Positions 9,238 to 18,214 of a DNA stretch of 63,894 nucleotides are shown one piece after another. The stretch is from positions 1 to 63,894 of the forward strand of contig CAYRCC010000007.1 in assembly GCA_964422725.1 (NCBI GenBank), in the 5' to 3' direction. The notes beneath the pieces are model-generated. The model was not told the DNA's origin and did no database searches. It saw nothing but the letters and a program-made list of their open reading frames with translations. Position numbers and translations under genes: made by a program. Position 1 is the first letter of the stretch; each line of letters starts with the position of its first letter. The DNA is from CAKSNH01 sp964422725. GTDB lineage: Bacteria; Bacillota; Clostridia; UBA1381.

Positions 9238-9828
9238 ATGAGAAATAATGACAAAAAAATACAAATCTCGTTTAATTCGCCGGTTGTGTTGGGTTTTGTG
9301 CTGGTATGCTTTGCGGTTATGATATTGGATATGATAACCAAAGGAGCAACGACAAATACACTGTTTAGCGTATATCGTTCATCATTGATGAATCCGCTGA
9401 CATATATTCGATTTTTTGGACACGTGGCAGGTCACGCAAACTGGGAACATTTTTTTGGAAATATAATGATGCTGTTGGTTATAGGTCCTATGCTGGAGGA
9501 AAAATACGGTTCGTCAAATATACTGTTTGTGATTTTAACAACGGCATTTGTTACCGGACTTGCCAATTTCATTCTGTTTCCCGATGTACAGCTGTTGGGA
9601 GCGAGCGGAGTGGTGTTTGCTTTTATATTACTGTCGTCGCTCACAAGCGTTAAGGAAGGGAAAATTCCGTTAACCTTTGTTTTGGTTGCGGTTATGTATA
9701 TGGGTGAGCAGATATATTCGGGATTGCTTATCAGAGATAATGTGTCAAACCTGACGCATATACTCGGCGGAATTATGGGGTCGGTTTTGGGATTGATTAT
9801 GAATAAATACAAAATGAATAGATATTGA
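9238..9828 (+). CDS. Rhomboid family intramembrane serine protease
   Basis: A 196-residue membrane protein with about six hydrophobic helices. It keeps the rhomboid landmarks: an HANWEHFFGN segment near residue 65 (the H..N pair that helps shape the oxyanion site), the catalytic serine in GASG near residue 122, and the partner histidine in NLTHILGG near residue 173. Length fits the minimal six-helix bacterial form. The start at 9238 is chosen because AAGAGGTG lies 6 bases upstream; a longer TTG start at 9217 has no ribosome site. Its stop overlaps the ribosome site of YceG. It would cleave membrane-anchored substrates; linkage to Ter genes suggests a stress-related one, which is unproven. Confidence 0.85.
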   Translation: MRNNDKKIQISFNSPVVLGFVLVCFAVMILDMITKGATTNTLFSVYRSSLMNPLTYIRFFGHVAGHANWEHFFGNIMMLLVIGPMLEEKYGSSNILFVILTTAFVTGLANFILFPDVQLLGASGVVFAFILLSSLTSVKEGKIPLTFVLVAVMYMGEQIYSGLLIRDNVSNLTHILGGIMGSVLGLIMNKYKMNRY

Positions 9829-9842
9829 AGGTGAGAGCGTTT

Positions 9843-12119
9843 ATGGCAGAACATAAAAAAATCCGAAGTCTTGATGATTTTTTTACGGATGCGGGAAAAC
9901 GTAGTGATAATGAAGTTTACTTTTACAGAATCAATGGATATAATGCCGAAATAGATGAGTTTATTCGCAGATATTATGCGGAGGCGAAACGTACCGGAGC
10001 GGTGATAGAAGGTAAAATACCGAATCCTGACGAAAAAAATCTTTCATATTACAATGAAATTATGGGTATGGATTTTCAGGCGGATAAAGCTTTTATAGAA
10101 AACAGGTTAAAAAAGTGGTTGCCGCGAATGAAGGATTTTCAAAGGCAGATTGTGTCGGAATCAATATATAATACATTGATTTTAATGAAAAAAAACGGGA
10201 AAAATGATAATATATTAAAAAATGCGTATATCAAATTTATGTGCTGGCTGTATTACAGATTTGAGAGAGTAGCAAATCAGCTTGGCGAGGATAAAGTACC
10301 GAAGATACTTTACGAGGGAAGTATAAGTATATATGAATTGATGTTGATTTGCATTTTGTCGGATTCCGGCTGTGATGTTGTATTGCTGCAATATAACGGT
10401 GACGGCGATTACTTAAAGCTGGACACCGAGTCGCGTCTGTCGGATAAATTGCAAATGGCAAATATGGTGAATTTTCCCGAGGGTTATTGCATTAAAAGTG
10501 TACGCGAGAAAATACAGCAGACACTGAATAACGAAAGGCTGTACGGTGTACGTCCGAATACGCTGAACTGCACAAATGCGTGGATAAGCGGCAAGGGTTT
10601 GGAGGATATTAAGAAAGCCGCGGCGGCAAGAGGTACTGACGAAAACCTGTTTTATAATTGTTTTTACAGAATATGCGGTGTTGAAGATAAAGTTACGTAT
10701 GCGAATGAGCTGTATCAATTACAGCTTGAATTGAAAAATTCCGGAAGAAAAACGGTTATAGTGAACGGCGAAATACCCAAACCCGCAAATGACGAAATAT
10801 CACAGGTGAAACGTGCAAATTATGCAAACAGCGACCAATTGATTATGGGTTTGGCTGAAAACATTAAGTTTGCCGCCGATGCGGAATTGCAGAGAATACT
10901 GCGCAAAGCGTTTGTTGATATAATGCTGGAGGCAAGAGAGAAAATCGGAGAAAATGTAAATCGACTGATGAATAAGGCTGTCTATTTGCTATGTTGGTTG
11001 AAAAGATACGAAAACGGTTTGTTTTCAAACAGAAAAAAAGCGGAAATTTCGTGTTATATAAGTATGGGTGGGTGTCGAAACGATAATGAGGCGATGTTTT
11101 TGAAGTTTTTGGCAAGAACGCCGACCGACGTTTTGATATTGTGCCCTAATTTGAATTACAAATGCTGTCTTAAAGACAGATTGCTTTATGAAATTAATTA
11201 TCCGCAAAGCGTTGCTTTAGATGTTTTTCCGGAAAACAATTCGCAGGCACAGATTGCTACAGCGGCATATCACGCCGAGCGTGAGCTTGACACGCTTATG
11301 TATCAGGACAGCGGAATGTATAGAAATCAGCAATACAGCAAAATCAGCGTTATCAATTTGCAGACTATTTACGAGGAAATAGGTATTTTGTGGAATCAGG
11401 AACTGAAATACAGACCGAGTTTCAGCACGGCTGACGGTGTGGTCAATGTTCCTGTGATTTTTGCAAAAATTTCGGGTGTAAAGGACGGTATGACAATACC
11501 GTATTGGGCATCGATAAAACAGTTGCTGACAGATGAAACATTATTTGTAAAGGGCGTGCCGTTTATAGATTCGACAGCCTCGAACCCGATGAAAGCTTAT
11601 GCAACTGAATTTTACCAAAACGGGAGATTGCTGAAAAACAAAATAAAGAATCATTCCAAATATCCGTATGCGATATTAAGAGATGAAATACAGGAGCTTA
11701 TACTGGACAAAATGGAGCTTATGCTTGAAAAAAGATTGATTAAAGGTATAGGCGAAAACGGAACGGAATATACGGTTATTGCACAAATTCTCAATTTACC
11801 GAAAGAGGTAGTGAGAATGATTCAAAAATTTGATTTTACGAAGAAAAACCCGAAACTTGTGTATCTGAACACAGCGGATAAAATGATATCGCTTGAGGAT
11901 TCCATTGTTGCGGCTTTCCTTAATTTGGTCGGCTTTGATGTGGTTTTCTTTGTGCCGACCGGATATAGGAGTGTTGAAAAGCATTTCGCCGGACAAGCAA
12001 TGGAGGAACACCAAATAGGCGAGTACAGATACGACCTGCACGTACCGGATATGAAAAACATTGCAACTGACAGTACACGTCATAGGTGGCGTGATAAAAT
12101 ATTTAAGAGAGGTAATTGA
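9843..12119 (+). CDS. YceG family protein (Ter biosynthetic-module component)
   Basis: A 758-residue soluble protein of the YceG_bac type, annotated in the family as a putative component of the biosynthetic module and found with TelA and TerD (for example in the Bacillus yceC-H operon). Bacillus YceG is nearer 540 residues, so this one is long. It appears to contain three related segments: about 125-205, 345-445 and 650-745, each with a tryptophan or aromatic helix, a charged helix and a hydrophobic TDV/CDV/FDV strand. The third resembles the N-terminal region of the upstream protease. Start ATG 9843 has AAGGTG 9 bases upstream and lies 14 bases after the rhomboid stop. Biochemical activity is unknown. 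Confidence 0.82.
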   Translation: MAEHKKIRSLDDFFTDAGKRSDNEVYFYRINGYNAEIDEFIRRYYAEAKRTGAVIEGKIPNPDEKNLSYYNEIMGMDFQADKAFIENRLKKWLPRMKDFQRQIVSESIYNTLILMKKNGKNDNILKNAYIKFMCWLYYRFERVANQLGEDKVPKILYEGSISIYELMLICILSDSGCDVVLLQYNGDGDYLKLDTESRLSDKLQMANMVNFPEGYCIKSVREKIQQTLNNERLYGVRPNTLNCTNAWISGKGLEDIKKAAAARGTDENLFYNCFYRICGVEDKVTYANELYQLQLELKNSGRKTVIVNGEIPKPANDEISQVKRANYANSDQLIMGLAENIKFAADAELQRILRKAFVDIMLEAREKIGENVNRLMNKAVYLLCWLKRYENGLFSNRKKAEISCYISMGGCRNDNEAMFLKFLARTPTDVLILCPNLNYKCCLKDRLLYEINYPQSVALDVFPENNSQAQIATAAYHAERELDTLMYQDSGMYRNQQYSKISVINLQTIYEEIGILWNQELKYRPSFSTADGVVNVPVIFAKISGVKDGMTIPYWASIKQLLTDETLFVKGVPFIDSTASNPMKAYATEFYQNGRLLKNKIKNHSKYPYAILRDEIQELILDKMELMLEKRLIKGIGENGTEYTVIAQILNLPKEVVRMIQKFDFTKKNPKLVYLNTADKMISLEDSIVAAFLNLVGFDVVFFVPTGYRSVEKHFAGQAMEEHQIGEYRYDLHVPDMKNIATDSTRHRWRDKIFKRGN

Positions 12120-12120
12120 A

Positions 12121-13269
12121 ATGGCAATTGATTTTAGCAAAACAACGGCTTCACCGGCTGCGGCGACAGCTAATGCACCCACAGAGGAAATTGCGGTGGT
12201 GGAACAGTATGACATCGTCGCGGACAGGGAACAAATGAATACACAGCTTGTCAATTCTCAGGAGGTTGATGCAATAGTAAGCACGATAGAAATAAATAAT
12301 CTTGATACGATTGTTTCGTTTGGTGCGGCTGTTGCGGAGGAGATTTCAAAGGCATCGGATGTTGTATTGAACAGTATGAATATGTCACAGCTGGACGATA
12401 CGAGTGAAATGCTTAAGGTATTGGCAAAGGTTATGGAGCAGTTCGATATAGAAGAAATTAAAAATGAGCCGGGACTGTTCGGGAAATTGTTCGGAAATCT
12501 AAAAAAGCAATTGGATAAGATACTGGCAAAATATCATACTATGGGAGAACAGGTTGACAAGATTTATGTTCAGCTGAAAGGATATGAGTCGGAGATAAAG
12601 CAGTCGAACAGAAAGCTCAATATGATGTTTGAAAGCAATGTGAATTATTATCACGAGCTGGTAAAATATATATTGGCGGGAGAACAGGCGTGCAAGGAAA
12701 TTGAGGCGTATATCGAACAGCGCAGAAACGATATGGAAACCACCGGTGACCAGTCAATTCAGTTTGAGCTTACCACATTGAATCAGGCATTGATGATGAT
12801 GGAACAGCGTACACAGGATCTGCGGATTGCCGAGAATGTTGCAATGCAGTCAATACCGATGATTAAAACTATGGAGTTTAGCAATTATAATCTGGTGAGA
12901 AAAATAAATTCGGCGTTTATTGTTACACTTCCTGTGTTTAAACAGGCGTTGGCACAGGCTATATTGTTAAAACGTCAGAAAATTCAGGCTGAGTCAATGG
13001 CGGAGCTGGACAGGCGTACAAACGAAATGCTTATCAAAAATGCACAGAATACCGTTGAAGTGTCAAAGACAACGGCAAGACTTGCCTCAGGCAGCTCAAT
13101 TCAGATAGAAACACTTGAAAATACGTGGAGAACAATTACGTCCGGTATAGAAGAAACCAAGAGAATACAGGAAGATGCAAGAAGAAAGCGTATTGAGGAC
13201 CAAGCAAGGCTGGAAACTATTAAAGCAGACTTTAACAGACAGTATCATATGCCGCCCGCAAAAGCGTAA
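12121..13269 (+). CDS. TelA/YceH-like toxic anion resistance protein
   Basis: A 382-residue mostly helical protein of the TelA (KlaA, YceH) family linked to tellurite and other toxic-anion resistance. The N terminus is an Ala/Thr-rich variable segment; from residue 60 it forms long amphipathic helices with Gln/Glu-rich heptads typical of the family, ending in a basic coiled-coil tail. No transmembrane helix is present. ATG 12121 follows the YceG stop by one base and has AGAGAGG upstream, so the two are translationally coupled. In Bacillus the same YceG-YceH pair adjoins TerD homologues. The molecular role of TelA is still unclear in the family. Confidence 0.9.
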   Translation: MAIDFSKTTASPAAATANAPTEEIAVVEQYDIVADREQMNTQLVNSQEVDAIVSTIEINNLDTIVSFGAAVAEEISKASDVVLNSMNMSQLDDTSEMLKVLAKVMEQFDIEEIKNEPGLFGKLFGNLKKQLDKILAKYHTMGEQVDKIYVQLKGYESEIKQSNRKLNMMFESNVNYYHELVKYILAGEQACKEIEAYIEQRRNDMETTGDQSIQFELTTLNQALMMMEQRTQDLRIAENVAMQSIPMIKTMEFSNYNLVRKINSAFIVTLPVFKQALAQAILLKRQKIQAESMAELDRRTNEMLIKNAQNTVEVSKTTARLASGSSIQIETLENTWRTITSGIEETKRIQEDARRKRIEDQARLETIKADFNRQYHMPPAKA

Positions 13270-13312
13270 GCGGTTAAGATAAAATGTATTATTTTTAAGG
13301 AGGAAAATTATT

Positions 13313-13894
13313 ATGCCAATTAATCTATCAAAAGGACAAAAAGTTGATTTAACAAAAGGTAATCCGTCATTAAAGAATATAATGGTCGGATTGGGTTGGG
13401 ACGTTAATGCGTTTGATTCGGGAACGGATTTTGACCTTGATGCGGCGGCATTTATGCTTGGTGCTGACGGAAAATGTCCTACCGAAAAGGAATTTATCTT
13501 TTACGGCAACCTGGCTCATACAAGCAATTCGGTTAAGCATATGGGCGACAATTTGACAGGTGAGGGTGACGGTGATGACGAGCAGATTCAAATCGACCTT
13601 TCAAAAGTACCGGCTAATATCGAAAAAATAGCATTTACCGTAACTATTTATGATGCTGAAACAAGACGTCAGAATTTCGGACAGGTATCAAATGCATTTA
13701 TACGATTGGTGGACGAAAGTACAGGTTCTGAAATGATAAGGTACGACCTTGGAGAAGATTTTTCAATCGAAACGGCTGTTGTTGTTGGAGAAATGTACAA
13801 AAACAACGGAGAATGGAAGTTTAATGCAATAGGCAGCGGTTTCCAGGGGGGATTGGCGGCACTTTGCGCTCATTACGGAATACAGGCATCGTAA
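13313..13894 (+). CDS. terD: TerD family calcium-binding stress protein
   Basis: A 193-residue TerD-domain protein, the usual length of TerD/TerE/CABP. The N terminus starts INLSKGQKVDLTKG, the family opening. Acidic calcium-binding motifs are seen near residues 38-48 (DFDLDAAAFML) and 78-92 (DNLTGEGDGDDEQI), matching the two-calcium site of TerD structures. It begins with ATG after a strong AGGAGG, 43 bases beyond TelA, and is followed by a paralogue. TerD proteins are cytosolic, bind calcium and are induced by tellurite, phage or oxidative stress in other species. Identification is firm; exact function is not established. Confidence 0.95.
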   Translation: MPINLSKGQKVDLTKGNPSLKNIMVGLGWDVNAFDSGTDFDLDAAAFMLGADGKCPTEKEFIFYGNLAHTSNSVKHMGDNLTGEGDGDDEQIQIDLSKVPANIEKIAFTVTIYDAETRRQNFGQVSNAFIRLVDESTGSEMIRYDLGEDFSIETAVVVGEMYKNNGEWKFNAIGSGFQGGLAALCAHYGIQAS

Positions 13895-14001
13895 TCAACA
13901 TACAGCGTTTATCGGAGCGGTATGGCTTAGCTTTTAAGAGGACATTATAAGTAGGATTTTTAATTATTGCAGAAAACAGTAAGGAAAGTAGGAAGGTAAT
14001 T

Positions 14002-14604
14002 ATGTCAGTAAGCTTACAAAAAGGGCAGAAAATCAGTTTATCAAAAGACAATGCAGGGTTGTCAAAGGTAGTTGTTGGACTTGGTTGGGACGAAGTTAAG
14101 CAATCTTCGGGAGGCTTTTTCAGAACGCTGTTCAGCGCACCACAGCAGGCTATTGACTGCGATGCCTCGGCGATTATGCTGAAAAACGGAAGATTGACAA
14201 ATACGGACGATGTGATTTATTTTGGTAATTTGAATCATTTTACCGGAACGGTTGCGCATCAGGGCGATAATCTTACGGGAGCCGGTGACGGTGATGATGA
14301 ACAGATTATAGTTGATCTATCGAGAATACCGCAGGAGTATGACAGAATAGTATTTGTTGTAAATATTTATCAGGCTGTGCAGAGAAATCAGAATTTCGGA
14401 ATGATTCAAAATGCATTTATCAGATTGGTAGATGCCAGAAACAACAAAGAGATGTGTAAGTACAGTCTTACGGATAATTATTCGGGAATGACGGCGATGA
14501 TATTCGGCGAAGTATATCGTCACAACGGAGAATGGAAGTTTAACGCAATAGGACAGGGCACAAACGATCCGGGTCTTGCTGAATTGACAGGCAGATACTG
14601 CTGA
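14002..14604 (+). CDS. Second TerD family protein with altered calcium motif
   Basis: A 200-residue paralogue of the preceding TerD protein. It retains the opening SLQKGQKISLSK and the acidic GDNLTGAGDGDDEQI motif. The first calcium motif differs: a short insertion rich in Gly, Phe and Ser (about residues 35-48, GGFFRTLFSAPQQ) precedes IDCDASAIML, where DFDLDA is expected. This points to a changed or weaker first metal site, or a different partner, as in the paired TerD/TerE proteins. A GGAAGG site precedes the ATG. It is followed by a terminator-like hairpin, so it may end one transcript unit. Confidence 0.93.
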   Translation: MSVSLQKGQKISLSKDNAGLSKVVVGLGWDEVKQSSGGFFRTLFSAPQQAIDCDASAIMLKNGRLTNTDDVIYFGNLNHFTGTVAHQGDNLTGAGDGDDEQIIVDLSRIPQEYDRIVFVVNIYQAVQRNQNFGMIQNAFIRLVDARNNKEMCKYSLTDNYSGMTAMIFGEVYRHNGEWKFNAIGQGTNDPGLAELTGRYC

Positions 14605-14620
14605 GATTAATTTTGTCGGG

Positions 14621-14660
14621 AACAGGGAGAAGATGTTTTTATAAATTCTCCCTGTTTTTT
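14621..14660 (+). terminator. Terminator or attenuator between TerD2 and the P-type ATPase
   Basis: 11-base arms (14621-14631 with 14646-14656) followed by a T-run to 14660. The ATPase ribosome site (AGAGGAGG) begins directly after, so ATPase expression depends on read-through or on a promoter within this short gap. Confidence 0.75.
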
Positions 14661-14681
14661 AGAGGAGGATATAAAACAGTA

Positions 14682-17324
14682 ATGAGTAAAATTAACAAAG
14701 ATGAGTTAATGAAGGGACTTTCTGACAGTCAAGTGAACGAGAGTAAGGCAAAGTACGGTACTAACGAGCTTGCAAAGAAGGAAGCGGAGTCCTTATGGTC
14801 AATGTTTATCGGCGCATTTAATGATATTTGGATTAAAGTGTTGTGCGGTGCGCTGTTGCTGAAAGTTGTGCTGGCGGTTTTAGGTGCTTTTGTTCCTGGG
14901 TTATCCGGCGAAAACGATGTAATGGAGATTTTGAGTATTGTTGTTGCAATAGGTTTGGCAACGGGTTTCAGCACTTTGTCCGAATACAGAAACAGCAGTC
15001 GAAGTGAGGCACTTCAGGAGGAGTATAGCAAAACATATGCCAAAGTTATGAGAAACGGTAAGCTTATAAATATACTCACTTCGGAAATTGTTAAAGGAGA
15101 TACTGTGCTTATACAGCCGGGTGATAAAATACCGGTAGACGGTATTATGATTGACGGACATATAAGTGTATCACAGGCGGCACTTAACGGTGAATCGAGA
15201 GATGAACTCAAGGTTGCGGCGGACGATTTAAAGGAAGCGGAGTCAACCGATTATGCATCGTTGTTTAAGGTGTTTATGGGTTCGGTTGTGACGTCGGGCG
15301 AGGGATATATGCTTGCTACGGTAATCGGCGATGATACGGAATTGGGAAAAATCAACAAATCGCTTACCGACGACGAAGAAGAAAGAAAAGATACGTCAAG
15401 CCTGAAACTGGAAACGGTAGCGGCAAGTATAGGTAAGCTCGGAATTGCCGCGGCGGCGATTGCCGGAATACTGCACGTTACATTGACGATAATGGGAGCA
15501 AATGAGGCGGTCAATGTTGTAACATTGCTATTGACTATAGCCGAGGCGGTTATGCTGATGGCATCAATAGTAATTATGGCAGTTCCTGAGGGCTTGCCTA
15601 TGATGAACAGCCTGGTGCAGTCGATGAACACCGAGTCGATGTACAAGAAGAATATTCTTGTAAGTCATAAAGCGGCGTTTTCGGATTCGGCGTATATGAA
15701 TGTATTGTTCAGCGATAAAACAGGTACAATTACTCAGGGAAATTTATCTTTGGTTGAATTTATAACCGGTGACGGAAAAATAATTGACAATCTTAATACT
15801 AGTGAGTTTATTGAAAGTATTACAATAAATAATCTGGCTAAGGTTTCGGAGGGCAAAGCCATAGGCAGTAACAATATGGACAGAGCTTTGCTGACATATG
15901 CTTTGAATAACGGTTATGACTATACAAAAACCGATATGTCTAAGGTAAAAGATGTAAGCGGTTTTGATTCCGAGAAAAAATGTGCTACCGCAACTATGAC
16001 AAACGGTGTGGTGTATTGGAAAGGTGCGACGGAAAACATCATTGAAAAGGTAACGCATTATATTCTTCCTAACGGTGAAGAACACGAGTTCACGTCGGAA
16101 AACAAAAAAACGGTTGAACAGCAGATGATTGCCGAGGCAAAAAGAACAATGAAACTTTTGTCGGTTGCTAAAATTGAGAACGACAAGACTGTTTTGCTGG
16201 CAATATTGTGTTTGAGAGATAATGTAAGAACCGATGCGGTTGAAACGGTTAAGATACTCAATTCAGCCGGAATACAGGTTGTAATGGTTACGGGTGACGC
16301 TGAGGAAACAGCTGTAGCTATAGCTAAAGAAGCAAAAATTTTGAACGACGAAAAGAACGACGTTGTATTAACTCATGAACAGATGGAAAAGATGTCTGAT
16401 GATGAATTGAAAAAGGTATTGCCTAATCTTAGGGTAGTAAGCCGTGCGAAGCCGTTAGACAAAAAACGCTTGGTGTCTATTTCACAGCAATTGGATAATG
16501 TGTGCGGAATGACGGGTGACGGTGTAAACGATGCACCGGCGTTAAAACAAGCGGATATAGGTTTTGCGATGGGTGACGGTACTGCGGTTGCGCAGGAGGC
16601 AGGCGATGTTGTAATTTTGAACAACAGCCTGACGTCGATAAAAGACTGTGTGCTGAACAGCAGAACAATGGCAAAGTCAGTCGGCAAATTCCTGATATTT
16701 CAGCTGACTGTAAATATCAGTACGCTGCTTATGAACATTATTGCTCCTATTTTGGGCTGGACAGAGCCGTTCTCTATTGTACAGATTTTGTGGATAAATC
16801 TTATAATGGACACATTGGCTGCGATGGCGTTCGGCGGTGAGCCTATTCTTGACAGATATATGAAGGATAAGCCTGCGCTGAGGACCGATAATATTCTTAC
16901 ACCGTATATTAAGTCGGCAATAGGAACAAGTGCGGTATTTATAACGTTGGGTTCTATACTCATTTTGGAAAATATTGGCGGTATTACGGATTTTGTAATG
17001 CGTGAGGGTGCAAATAAGGAATTGTACGAAAAGACGTTTATGTTTGCGTTTTTCATATATTCAATCATATTTAACAGTATGAATACGCGTTCGGAAAAAT
17101 TGAATTTGTTTGAGCATATCAATGAAAATAAACGTTTTGTATTGGTAATGGGAATGATATTTATTTTGCAGACGATAATAATCGAAATCGGCGGAAAAGT
17201 ATTCAATACAACAATGCTTAACGCAAGAGCGTTAATCGTATCTATGTTGCTGGCACTGCTTATTATTCCGGTTGATATGATTAGAAAGCTTATTGTAAGA
17301 AAGATTTTTGTCAAGAATAAATAA
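14682..17324 (+). CDS. Calcium-type P-type (P2) cation ATPase
   Basis: An 880-residue P2-type ATPase resembling calcium-translocating PMCA/SERCA pumps. The phosphorylated aspartate is in DKTGT (about residue 345), the hinge is TGDGVNDAP (about 611-619), and helix 4 has the PEGLP calcium motif (about 302). Helix 6 has NLIMDTLAA, as in plasma-membrane calcium pumps. The A-domain TGES loop is changed to NGES near residue 168. ATG 14682 is chosen over an upstream start because AGAGGAGG lies 15 bases before it and the extra N-terminal residues would cross the terminator. Calcium pumps are a described partner of TerD/TerC systems; here it may set the calcium level that TerD senses. Confidence 0.9.
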   Translation: MSKINKDELMKGLSDSQVNESKAKYGTNELAKKEAESLWSMFIGAFNDIWIKVLCGALLLKVVLAVLGAFVPGLSGENDVMEILSIVVAIGLATGFSTLSEYRNSSRSEALQEEYSKTYAKVMRNGKLINILTSEIVKGDTVLIQPGDKIPVDGIMIDGHISVSQAALNGESRDELKVAADDLKEAESTDYASLFKVFMGSVVTSGEGYMLATVIGDDTELGKINKSLTDDEEERKDTSSLKLETVAASIGKLGIAAAAIAGILHVTLTIMGANEAVNVVTLLLTIAEAVMLMASIVIMAVPEGLPMMNSLVQSMNTESMYKKNILVSHKAAFSDSAYMNVLFSDKTGTITQGNLSLVEFITGDGKIIDNLNTSEFIESITINNLAKVSEGKAIGSNNMDRALLTYALNNGYDYTKTDMSKVKDVSGFDSEKKCATATMTNGVVYWKGATENIIEKVTHYILPNGEEHEFTSENKKTVEQQMIAEAKRTMKLLSVAKIENDKTVLLAILCLRDNVRTDAVETVKILNSAGIQVVMVTGDAEETAVAIAKEAKILNDEKNDVVLTHEQMEKMSDDELKKVLPNLRVVSRAKPLDKKRLVSISQQLDNVCGMTGDGVNDAPALKQADIGFAMGDGTAVAQEAGDVVILNNSLTSIKDCVLNSRTMAKSVGKFLIFQLTVNISTLLMNIIAPILGWTEPFSIVQILWINLIMDTLAAMAFGGEPILDRYMKDKPALRTDNILTPYIKSAIGTSAVFITLGSILILENIGGITDFVMREGANKELYEKTFMFAFFIYSIIFNSMNTRSEKLNLFEHINENKRFVLVMGMIFILQTIIIEIGGKVFNTTMLNARALIVSMLLALLIIPVDMIRKLIVRKIFVKNK

Positions 17325-17340
17325 AGTGTAAAGATAATGC

Positions 17341-17374
17341 AAAAAGGTGTGTTCGGTGTAACACACCTTTTTTT
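17341..17374 (+). terminator. Terminator after the P-type ATPase
   Basis: A GC-containing hairpin with 13-base arms (17341-17353 with about 17360-17372) and a T-run, between the ATPase stop and the HAD gene ribosome site. Confidence 0.85.
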
Positions 17375-17387
17375 GGAGAGAAAAATT

Positions 17388-18155
17388 ATGATATTATTTA
17401 CCGATTTGGATAACACAATAATATATTCGTACAGAAGAAATATTAAAAGTGCTAAAAGGTGCGTGGAAGTGTATAAGGAACGGGAGTTTTCGTTTATTTC
17501 CGACAGTACATTTGAAATGCTGAAAATTTTGCAAGAAAAAGCGTTGATAATTCCTGTAACAACGCGTACACAGGAGCAGTATGAAAGAATTAATCTTGGA
17601 GTGGGGAAATTTGAGTATGCGCTTGTGTGCAACGGCGGCGTACTGCTTGTTGACGGTGAGAAAGATGAAAATTGGTACAACGAATCGCTTAATTTAGTTA
17701 AGAAAAGCTGTGCGGATATTCAAAAAGCGTTTGATTTTCTGGAAAAGGACGAGCGCAGATACTTTGAATTGCGCTATGTTGAGAATTTGTTTTTATTTAC
17801 AAAGTGTGAATATGCACAAAGCGTTGTAAACGATTTGAAAAATATAATCAATTCGGAACTTGCGGATATTTTTGGAATCAACGACAAAATATATGTTATA
17901 CCGAAAGAGCTTAGTAAAGGGAGGGCGGTAAAGCGGCTGAAAAAAAGAGTGGGTGAGGATTATGTTGTTGCGGCAGGTGATAGCGAATTTGATATTTCAC
18001 TGGTGAACGAGGCGGACAAAGGAATAGTTCCCGAGGGATTTAAAAGGGTTTATGGGATAAACAATGATAATATAGCACAAATGTCAGGAAAGGGGGTGTT
18101 TTCCGATGAATTGCTGTCAGCGTGCTTGAAAATTGCGGAAAATCGGAAACGTTAA
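17388..18155 (+). CDS. HAD superfamily hydrolase (Ter module)
   Basis: A 255-residue HAD-fold phosphatase. Motif I with the nucleophile and acid aspartates is at residues 6-10 (FTDLDNT); motif III/IV is near residue 197 (AAGDSEFDISLV) preceded by the KGRAVKRL lysine segment. A C2-type cap sits between, as in Cof-like phosphatases. The start at 17388 has TTGGAGAG upstream, and a longer start would run through the terminator hairpin. HAD phosphatases of this type are regular members of Ter biosynthetic modules and could dephosphorylate the pathway product. It is the last plus-strand gene of the cluster, convergent with the ATP synthase operon. Confidence 0.85.
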   Translation: MILFTDLDNTIIYSYRRNIKSAKRCVEVYKEREFSFISDSTFEMLKILQEKALIIPVTTRTQEQYERINLGVGKFEYALVCNGGVLLVDGEKDENWYNESLNLVKKSCADIQKAFDFLEKDERRYFELRYVENLFLFTKCEYAQSVVNDLKNIINSELADIFGINDKIYVIPKELSKGRAVKRLKKRVGEDYVVAAGDSEFDISLVNEADKGIVPEGFKRVYGINNDNIAQMSGKGVFSDELLSACLKIAENRKR

Positions 18156-18174
18156 ACGGATACAAATAATATAA

Positions 18175-18207
18175 TCGGGGCAGAAAAATAAGTACTTTCT
18201 GCCCCGA
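18175..18207. terminator. Bidirectional terminator between HAD gene and atp operon
   Basis: 12-base arms (18175-18186 with 18196-18207) with GGGG/CCCC bases and a 9-base loop between convergent units. Confidence 0.85.
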
Positions 18208-18214
18208 TAAGCCG

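Noticed and set aside
16700..17680. A long minus-strand frame of about 326 codons opposite the P-type ATPase
   Set aside because: Composition (Ser/Ile-rich) and lack of a ribosome site show it is a shadow of the ATPase and HAD genes.
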